Below, in pieces: positions 5,942-10,150 of a stretch of DNA of 10,150 bases. The stretch's first letter is position 1. Every line of letters begins with the position of its first letter. Source of the stretch: Actinomycetes bacterium (GTDB lineage Bacteria; Actinomycetota; Actinomycetes; Mycobacteriales; Micromonosporaceae); assembly GCA_023402505.1 (NCBI GenBank), contig JAEYGD010000305.1:1-10150 (forward strand), written 5' to 3'. A program made the translations under genes and the position numbers. Under the pieces are notes generated by a model, which worked only from the letters and a program-made list of their open reading frames with translations, made no database searches and was not told where the DNA came from.

Positions 5942-7287
5942 CCCCCCGGCCCACCCCCGCATCCGGGGCGGCTGCCGCGGTGGACCTCGGCGCCCTCCGC
6001 GCGCTCGCCGTCGCCACGCTGGACGGGAACTGGGAACACGACCACACCGTGCCCTCGCGCACCCTCTACCCCCACCAGTGGAGCTGGGACTCGGCGTTCA
6101 CCGCCATCGGCTGGTCCCACGTCCGGCCCGCACGCGCCTGGCGGGAGCTGGCCAGCCTGTTCCGGGCGCAGTGGGCCGACGGGCGGGTGCCGCACATCGT
6201 GTTCAACCCCGCACTGCGCGCCGGGTCGTACTTCCCCGGACCCGAGTTCTGGGCCTCGGCGAGCGCCGACGCAGCCCCGGCCGCGGCCACGTCCGGGCTG
6301 GTGCAGCCACCGGTGCACGCGCTCGCCGCGTGGCTCGCGTACCGCCGCGACCCGTCCGGGGCGGCGCGCGCCGCGCTGGAGCGGCTCTACCCGCGCCTGG
6401 TGGCCCAGCAGCGCTACCTGGCAACGCACCGGAACGTCGGCGGTGGCGGCCTCGCCTGCGTCGTGCACCCCTGGGAGTCCGGTTTGGACAACAGCCCGGC
6501 GTGGGACGCCCCGATGGCGGCGGTGCCCGCCGACGCCGCCGTCATGCGCGCGTACCGGAGGCACGACACCGCCCACGCCGACGCCGCGCACCGCCCCACC
6601 GACCTGGACTACGCGCGGTACGTCGCGATCGTCGCCGCCTACCGCGAGGCGCGGTACCGGGACGACCTGCTCGCCGGCCGGCACCCGTTCCTCGTGGAGT
6701 GCCCGCTGCTCAACGCGGCGATGGGGGAGGCGGAGGAGGCCCTCGCGCGGATCGCCGCGGTGCTCGGGGCCGACCCCGGCCCGCACCGGGAGCGCGCCGC
6801 CGCGATCACCGAGGCCGTCGTCGACCGGCTGTACGACCCGGCCACCGGCCTGTTCCACCCACGCGACCTGCGCACCGGGCGCCTCCTGCCGGGCCGCACC
6901 GCACTCGGGCTGATGCCGCTGGTCCTGTCCGGCCTGCCGGCCCGACAGGTGGCCACGGTGCTCGCCGAGGCGTGCTCGCCCCGGTTCGGGCTCGGTGCCC
7001 GCATGCGGCGCCCGCTGCCCAGCCACGACCGCACCGCCCCGGACTTCGAGCCGCTGCGCTACTGGCGCGGCCCCAGCTGGCTCAACCTCGCCTGGCTGCT
7101 GCGCCGTGGCCTGCTGGCACACGGCCGGCCGGACCTGGCGGCCGGGCTGCGCCGGTCGATGATCGACCTGGTGGCGCGGTCGGGCTGCCACGAGTACTTC
7201 CACCCGGACACCGGCGCCGGGCTCGGGTCACCGGCGTTCGGCTGGACCGCCGCGCTCCTGCTCGACGTCCTCGCCGAGGAGGGCTGA
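5938..7287 (+). CDS. GH63-type MGH1-like glycoside hydrolase (glucosyl/mannosylglycerate hydrolase-like)
   Basis: A 449-residue cytoplasmic (alpha/alpha)6-barrel hydrolase. Family marks are YPHQWSWDSAFTAIGWS (44-60), a substrate-contacting WESGLDNSPAWD (179-190) with candidate general acid Asp184, YWRGPSWLNLAWLL (375-388), and CHEYFHPDTG (417-426) with candidate base Glu419. Order and spacing match the mannosylglycerate hydrolase/glucosylglycerate hydrolase group of GH63, which use an Asp and a Glu at these places. The length is normal for the group. The product would be glucose or mannose plus an aglycone such as glycerate; other alpha-glucosides remain possible. The ATG at 5938 overlaps the upstream stop by 4 nt and has only a weak purine-rich upstream sequence, so translation is probably coupled. 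It is last in the catabolic operon and would hydrolyse what the divergent ABC importer brings in. No signal peptide is seen, consistent with intracellular action. Confidence 0.88.
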   Translation: MTPRPTPASGAAAAVDLGALRALAVATLDGNWEHDHTVPSRTLYPHQWSWDSAFTAIGWSHVRPARAWRELASLFRAQWADGRVPHIVFNPALRAGSYFPGPEFWASASADAAPAAATSGLVQPPVHALAAWLAYRRDPSGAARAALERLYPRLVAQQRYLATHRNVGGGGLACVVHPWESGLDNSPAWDAPMAAVPADAAVMRAYRRHDTAHADAAHRPTDLDYARYVAIVAAYREARYRDDLLAGRHPFLVECPLLNAAMGEAEEALARIAAVLGADPGPHRERAAAITEAVVDRLYDPATGLFHPRDLRTGRLLPGRTALGLMPLVLSGLPARQVATVLAEACSPRFGLGARMRRPLPSHDRTAPDFEPLRYWRGPSWLNLAWLLRRGLLAHGRPDLAAGLRRSMIDLVARSGCHEYFHPDTGAGLGSPAFGWTAALLLDVLAEEG

Positions 7288-7324
7288 CGTCGTTTGCCGC
7301 CGCACCGCGCGGGTAAGCCGCGCC

Positions 7325-7726
7325 GTGCGGTTTCCCCTCTTCGTCGACGCGGTGGCCCGCCGTGCGGGGCTGCCGACCAACCAGGCCGCGACCCTGTCCC
7401 GCGCCGTCCTGCAGACGATGGTGGAGCGGATGACCGGCGGGGAGGCCGCCGACCTGGCCGGGCACCTCCCGGACGAGGCGGGCGACTACCTCGCCGAGCC
7501 CGGCGCGGCCGGCGGCCCGCCGCCGGCCATCGGACCGGTCGAGTTCCTGCGCCGGGTGGGGGAGCGGGCCGGCGTGGACGACCAGATCGCCCGGCTCGGC
7601 ACGGCGGCCGTGTTCGCCACCCTGCGCGAGGCGGTGACCGTCGACGAGTTCCACGCCATGGTGGCGCAGCTGCCCCGCGACTTCGACGGCATGACCCAAC
7701 CGATCCCGCGCCCGCCCGACTGGTGA
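7325..7726 (+). CDS. DUF2267 domain protein
   Basis: A 133-residue protein that I recognise as DUF2267, a family of unknown function. Two copies of the same helical unit are visible: FVDAVARRAG (6-15) ending in LP (48-49), and FLRRVGERAG (74-83) ending in LP (116-117). They are joined by a Gly/Pro/Ala-rich linker (57-72). This internal duplication is what the family usually shows. No signal peptide, membrane segment or catalytic motif is present. The start is a GTG at 7325, 37 nt after the glycoside hydrolase stop. No good Shine-Dalgarno is visible, and TAAGCC (7314-7319) is only a poor -10 candidate, so it may be read through from the upstream operon. Its last codon and stop lie inside a palindrome shared with the convergent serpin gene. 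Confidence 0.82.
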   Translation: MRFPLFVDAVARRAGLPTNQAATLSRAVLQTMVERMTGGEAADLAGHLPDEAGDYLAEPGAAGGPPPAIGPVEFLRRVGERAGVDDQIARLGTAAVFATLREAVTVDEFHAMVAQLPRDFDGMTQPIPRPPDW

Positions 7727-7736
7727 GCCTCACCAG
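7720..7736. terminator. Palindrome across both convergent stop codons, possible bidirectional terminator
   Basis: CTGGTGA (7720-7726), GCC, TCACCAG (7730-7736): a perfect 7-bp inverted repeat with a 3-nt loop, containing the Trp codon and TGA stop of both convergent genes. The stops are separated by only 3 bp, so any termination signal must overlap the coding ends. The stem is short and lacks a T-run on both sides. A role as a compact two-way terminator is plausible but unproven. Confidence 0.45.
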
Positions 7737-8959
7737 GTCTCGGGCGGATCGGCGAGGTCCGCCTCGGGCACCTCGTCGGGCTCGGTGACCCACGCGGAGA
7801 AGACCGGCGTGCCGTGCCACGGCCCGCCGGGCCGCTCGTCGGTGGCGACGGCGACCACCGCGTACGGGTGGGCGAAGCGCAGCTCCGCGGTGCGCCGGAC
7901 CCGCTCCGGCGGCAGACCGGTCACCATGGCGAACGCGGTGACGGCGGCGGCCTCGAACCCGTACCGGCCGTAGCGGGCGGCGGCCGACTGCACGGCGTCG
8001 AACGTGAGGCCGGGAGCCCCGACCAGGTCCCGGACGGCGTCGGCGGCCGTCCCGAAGCCGAGCGCGGCCGGCGTGAGGTCGTGCCGGCTCTCCGCCGACC
8101 AGCAGGGCAGCACCGCCGTCACACGCTCCTCGCGGGCCGCGAACGTGTGCACCGTCTCCTCCCGCAGCGCCCACAGCAGGGTGTCGCCCAGCGGCAGGTC
8201 GTAGAGGGAGCGCCGGTCCTCCTGCCCGCCGACGGCACGCAGCGCCTGCTCGTGGGCCGCCGCGAGCACGTCCCCGGGCGCCACGTCGGGTGCCGCCGCC
8301 ACCGACACCACGAGCAGCCCCGGCCCGCCCTCCTCCACCGGCCGGGCCGGCGCGGCGTGGACGGCCACGTCCCCTGCCGCGCCGGTGGCGGCGATCCAGG
8401 CCCGGTGACCGTGCGGGGGAGTGCGCAGCACCCGCCGCAGCCGGCCGGACCACGCGCTGCCGGGACCCAGCGCGCCCGCGTCGGCCACCTCGAACGGGTC
8501 CAGCCACGACACCCGGGTCGCCAGCGCGCTGGCCAGCAGCAGAACCAGATCCGGTGACAGGTCCAGCGGGAACCGGTCGATCAGACCGAGGCTGTGCTCG
8601 CGCGCCCACGCGTCGGCGGTGGCCTGGTCGGGCAGGGGCCCGGTCCGGGTCGACGGCGGCAAACCCGCCCGCCAGGCGGCGAGACCCGGTGTGTCGAGCG
8701 CGGCATCCTGCCACAGGGCGGTCGCGGCCCCGACCAGTGGGTGCGGGTCGGCCAGCAGCGCCCGGGCGGCGTCGGCGGCGGTCCGCGCGTCGGTGCCGAG
8801 CGCCTCCGCCAACCCGTCCCGGGCGGTCCCGGTGGCGGCGGGCGCCACCAACGCCAGCAGGAGCCAGGCCCCCAACGGGGAGGCGACGTGGTGCCCGTCG
8901 CCGACGGAGGTGTGCAGGCGGTGCGCGTACCGGGCCACGCAGACGGGAATGTCGGTCAT
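7730..8959 (-). CDS. Serpin family protein (serine protease inhibitor fold)
   Basis: A 409-residue protein of normal serpin length. Serpin landmarks in order are VASPLGAWLLLALVAPAATG (25-44, like the family's N-terminal SPxS helix), ALATRVSWLDPFE (145-157, the equivalent of NALYFKGxWxxPF), VLPCWSAESRHDLTPAALGF (283-302), a hinge GFEAAAVTA (334-342), and the C-terminal FAHPYAVVAV (362-371) plus GTPVFSAWVTEPDE (383-396). There is no signal peptide, so it should stay in the cytoplasm. The reactive loop, about 331-356, has Gly-Phe at P15-P14 and Arg-Tyr before it, instead of the usual Glu-Glu-Gly-Thr. Whether it inhibits a protease or is a non-inhibitory member is therefore open. P1 is probably Thr347 or Gly348. 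The ATG at 8959 has only a weak GGAC upstream. It lies 31 bp after the NUDIX gene on the same strand, so probably shares its transcript. Confidence 0.85.
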   Translation of the reverse strand: MTDIPVCVARYAHRLHTSVGDGHHVASPLGAWLLLALVAPAATGTARDGLAEALGTDARTAADAARALLADPHPLVGAATALWQDAALDTPGLAAWRAGLPPSTRTGPLPDQATADAWAREHSLGLIDRFPLDLSPDLVLLLASALATRVSWLDPFEVADAGALGPGSAWSGRLRRVLRTPPHGHRAWIAATGAAGDVAVHAAPARPVEEGGPGLLVVSVAAAPDVAPGDVLAAAHEQALRAVGGQEDRRSLYDLPLGDTLLWALREETVHTFAAREERVTAVLPCWSAESRHDLTPAALGFGTAADAVRDLVGAPGLTFDAVQSAAARYGRYGFEAAAVTAFAMVTGLPPERVRRTAELRFAHPYAVVAVATDERPGGPWHGTPVFSAWVTEPDEVPEADLADPPETW

Positions 8960-8990
8960 CGGTCCACTGTGCCCGTCTCGGGCGGCCGCG

Positions 8991-9506
8991 TCACGACCAC
9001 AGCTCGAACGGCTCGTCGACCTGCTCCCCGGCGAGGAAGCCGGTCAGCAGCTCCGGCAGCCGGCCCGGATAGAAGCGCGCGCCGCCGGCCACCACCTCGG
9101 CCACCGGCCACCACCGGAAGCCGAAGTAGTCCTCCCGCTCGTAGTCGAGCCGGTCCGTCTCGTCGACGTCCGGCCCCGGCCGGTCCAGCCGGACCGGCAC
9201 GATCACCTCGTCCTGCAGGTGCCGGCGGTGCCGGTGCAGGAAGCTGGCCCGGCGCCGCCAGGTGGGCGCGCCGACGACCCGGGGGTCGACCGTGATGCCG
9301 GTCTCCTCACGCAGCTCGCGCACCGCGGTGTCCCGGTAGGTCTCACCCGGGTCCATGCCGCCGCCGGGCAGCTCCCACCAGGTGCCGAGCCGGGGGTGCT
9401 CCGGGTCGCGGGTGTGGAACAGCAGCACCCGCCCGTCGGCGTCGAGCACCACGAGCCGCACGGCGCGACGCTCGACGACGGGGTAGTCGTCCGGCAGGTC
9501 GATCAC
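8991..9506 (-). CDS. NUDIX hydrolase
   Basis: A 171-residue protein with a complete NUDIX box, Gx5Ex7REUxEExGU, at residues 49-71: GGMDPGE, TYRDTAV, RELREETGI. The box binds divalent metals and hydrolyses nucleoside diphosphates linked to another group. The preceding GTWWELPGGG and following WWPVAEV also fit the family, which includes nucleotide-pool cleaning and ADP-ribose/NADH-type enzymes; the substrate cannot be told. The GTG at 9506 is the preferred start, giving MIDLPDDYP directly before the beta-strand core. Longer in-frame starts up to 9671 would add an Arg-rich, low-quality tail overlapping the divergent gene. No good ribosome-binding site is visible. Instead, the GTG overlaps the stop of an 11-codon ORF (GTGA), suggesting translational coupling. 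It is probably co-transcribed with the serpin. Confidence 0.9.
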   Translation of the reverse strand: MIDLPDDYPVVERRAVRLVVLDADGRVLLFHTRDPEHPRLGTWWELPGGGMDPGETYRDTAVRELREETGITVDPRVVGAPTWRRRASFLHRHRRHLQDEVIVPVRLDRPGPDVDETDRLDYEREDYFGFRWWPVAEVVAGGARFYPGRLPELLTGFLAGEQVDEPFELWS

Positions 9507-9538
9507 GACGCCGCGCCGGCGCCGACGGTGACGGTCAT
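9503..9538 (-). CDS. Possible 11-codon leader ORF coupled to the NUDIX gene
   Basis: An ATG at 9538 opens a frame MTVTVGAGAAS ending in TGA at 9505-9503. That stop overlaps the GTG start of the NUDIX gene (GTGA). The ATG is 7 nt after a -10-like CAGGAT, so the ORF could be the first codons of a leaderless mRNA and deliver ribosomes to the NUDIX start. The composition is not informative and no regulatory codon run (for example repeated Trp or His) is present, so amino-acid attenuation is unlikely. Real expression is uncertain. Confidence 0.35.
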   Translation of the reverse strand: MTVTVGAGAAS

Positions 9539-9545
9539 GAGACCG

Positions 9546-9574
9546 ATCCTGGCCACTGCCGGCCGCCGAGTCCA
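9546..9574 (-). promoter_or_regulatory. Predicted promoter of the NUDIX/serpin transcript
   Basis: On the minus strand TGGACT (9574-9569), a 17-nt spacer and CAGGAT (9551-9546) make a reasonable sigma-A/HrdB-type promoter. Initiation would fall about 7 nt downstream, at the ATG at 9538. Both hexamers deviate from consensus (TTGACA, TANNNT), so confidence is moderate to low. Confidence 0.4.
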
Positions 9575-9611
9575 CCCAACCCCGGACCGACCGTCGGCGC
9601 CGGCCGGGCGT

Positions 9612-9617
9612 TAGGCT
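9612..9617 (+). promoter_or_regulatory. -10 element for a leaderless PemK-like transcript
   Basis: TAGGCT (9612-9617) is followed by 7 nt and then the GTG at 9625. This is the spacing expected when transcription begins at the start codon itself, and it supports GTG 9625 as the start although no Shine-Dalgarno is present. No clear -35 hexamer was identified, which is common in such promoters. Confidence 0.5.
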
Positions 9618-9624
9618 GCCGGCC

Positions 9625-10107
9625 GTGGCAGGTCTCCTCCGGAACGTGGCCGCGCGTCTCGGCGCCGTCATCCCGTCCCCGCGACGCCCCGGCCCCGCCC
9701 CGGCCCGGGTCGCGCGACCGCGCCAGGTCGCCGCGCTGCAGCGACGTCAACTCTCGTACGCGCCGGAGCCCGACGGGCACGCCGACCCCGGGGAGATCGT
9801 CTGGACCTGGGTGCCGTACGAGGACGACCCGCGGCAGGGCAAGGACCGGCCGGTGCTGGTGGTGGGGCGGCACAGCCGGACCCTGTACGGGCTGATGCTG
9901 TCCAGCCAGGCCGACCGGGCCGGCCAGCGGCACTGGTTCGCCCTCGGGCCGGGCGCCTGGGACCGGGACAACCGGCCGAGTTGGCTGCGGCTGGACCGGG
10001 TGCTGACCATGCGGGAGGACAGCATCCGTCGGGAGGGCGCGGTGCTGGACCGGGAGCGGTTCGACCGGGTGGCCCGGACGCTGCGCGCCGGTTACGGCTG
10101 GCGCTGA
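9625..10107 (+). CDS. PemK/MazF-like protein without adjacent antitoxin
   Basis: A 160-residue protein whose C-terminal two thirds resemble the PemK/MazF endoribonuclease fold. GEIVWTWVPYEDDP (56-69) matches the first strand GDIVWxxxxP, DRPVLVVGR (74-82) matches the conserved RPxLVV strand with Arg75, LMLSSQ (90-95) places Ser93/94 where MazF has its Ser/Thr, and SWLRLDRVLTMRED (119-132) is typical of actinobacterial relatives. Residues 1-52 are a basic, proline-rich extension not found in classical MazF. No antitoxin ORF precedes it (the upstream gene is a divergent NUDIX), and only 43 nt follow it in the window. It may be a solitary homologue with a different role, and RNase activity is unproven. 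The GTG at 9625 is supported by a TAGGCT box 7 nt before it. Confidence 0.8.
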   Translation: MAGLLRNVAARLGAVIPSPRRPGPAPARVARPRQVAALQRRQLSYAPEPDGHADPGEIVWTWVPYEDDPRQGKDRPVLVVGRHSRTLYGLMLSSQADRAGQRHWFALGPGAWDRDNRPSWLRLDRVLTMREDSIRREGAVLDRERFDRVARTLRAGYGWR

Positions 10108-10150
10108 GCCGGCGACGGCGTCCGCGCCGCCACCTCGCCGGGGCCCGCGG

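Noticed and set aside
7059..8714. 551-codon minus-strand ORF spanning the serpin and the hydrolase end
   Set aside because: It is an Arg/Gly/Ala-rich shadow in another frame of the serpin and antisense to DUF2267 and the hydrolase, with no recognisable domain.
9507..9671. Longer NUDIX protein starting at ATG 9671
   Set aside because: The added residues are Arg-rich, precede no conserved NUDIX structure and overlap the divergent PemK-like gene and its promoter.

Overview
The window is about 70% G+C or more, with strong third-position G/C bias, GTG and TTG starts, translationally coupled ATGA/TGATG junctions and several TANNNT boxes 6-7 nt before a start codon. Together these point to a high-GC actinomycete. 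Micromonospora or another Micromonosporaceae genus is my best guess from overall impression, not from a database search. I see no rRNA, tRNA, CRISPR, insertion sequence or integrase.

Layout. (1) 33-638, minus: a small class I SAM-dependent methyltransferase, preceded by a 75-bp nested palindromic element (658-732). (2) 746-3965, minus: a carbohydrate ABC importer without an ATPase, transcribed in the order lipoprotein sugar-binding protein, MalF-type permease, MalG-type permease, with overlapping reading frames. (3) 3966-4082: an AT-rich divergent promoter/operator region. (4) 4083-7287, plus: three ATGA-overlapped catabolic genes, namely a medium-chain dehydrogenase without the usual zinc ligands, a TIM-barrel sugar isomerase/epimerase and an (alpha/alpha)6 glycoside hydrolase of the GH63 mannosylglycerate/glucosylglycerate hydrolase type. 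(5) 7325-7726, plus: a DUF2267 protein. It converges, with 3 bp between stops, on (6) a bacterial serpin (7730-8959, minus), which follows (7) a NUDIX hydrolase (8991-9506, minus). (8) 9625-10107, plus: a solo PemK/MazF-like protein with no visible antitoxin.

Regions 2-4 read as one divergent sugar-uptake and degradation locus: bind and import an oligosaccharide or glycoside, hydrolyse it in the cytoplasm, and oxidise and isomerise/epimerise a sugar. The set (binding protein, two permeases, YcjQ-like dehydrogenase, YcjR-like TIM barrel, glucosylglycerate-type hydrolase) resembles part of the Escherichia coli ycjMNOPQRSTUV locus, which handles glucosylglycerate and 3-keto-glucosides/gulosides. 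Here a hydrolase would stand in for the phosphorylases. This functional link is an inference. The transport ATPase (presumably a shared MsiK-type protein), the 3-dehydrogenase of the YcjS type and the regulator are not in the window.

Regions 5-8 are small accessory or housekeeping genes with no clear pathway connection. The points most worth a second look are the 75-bp element, the ycj-like locus, the non-canonical cytoplasmic serpin, the palindrome spanning both convergent stop codons, and a possible leaderless short ORF coupled to the NUDIX gene.
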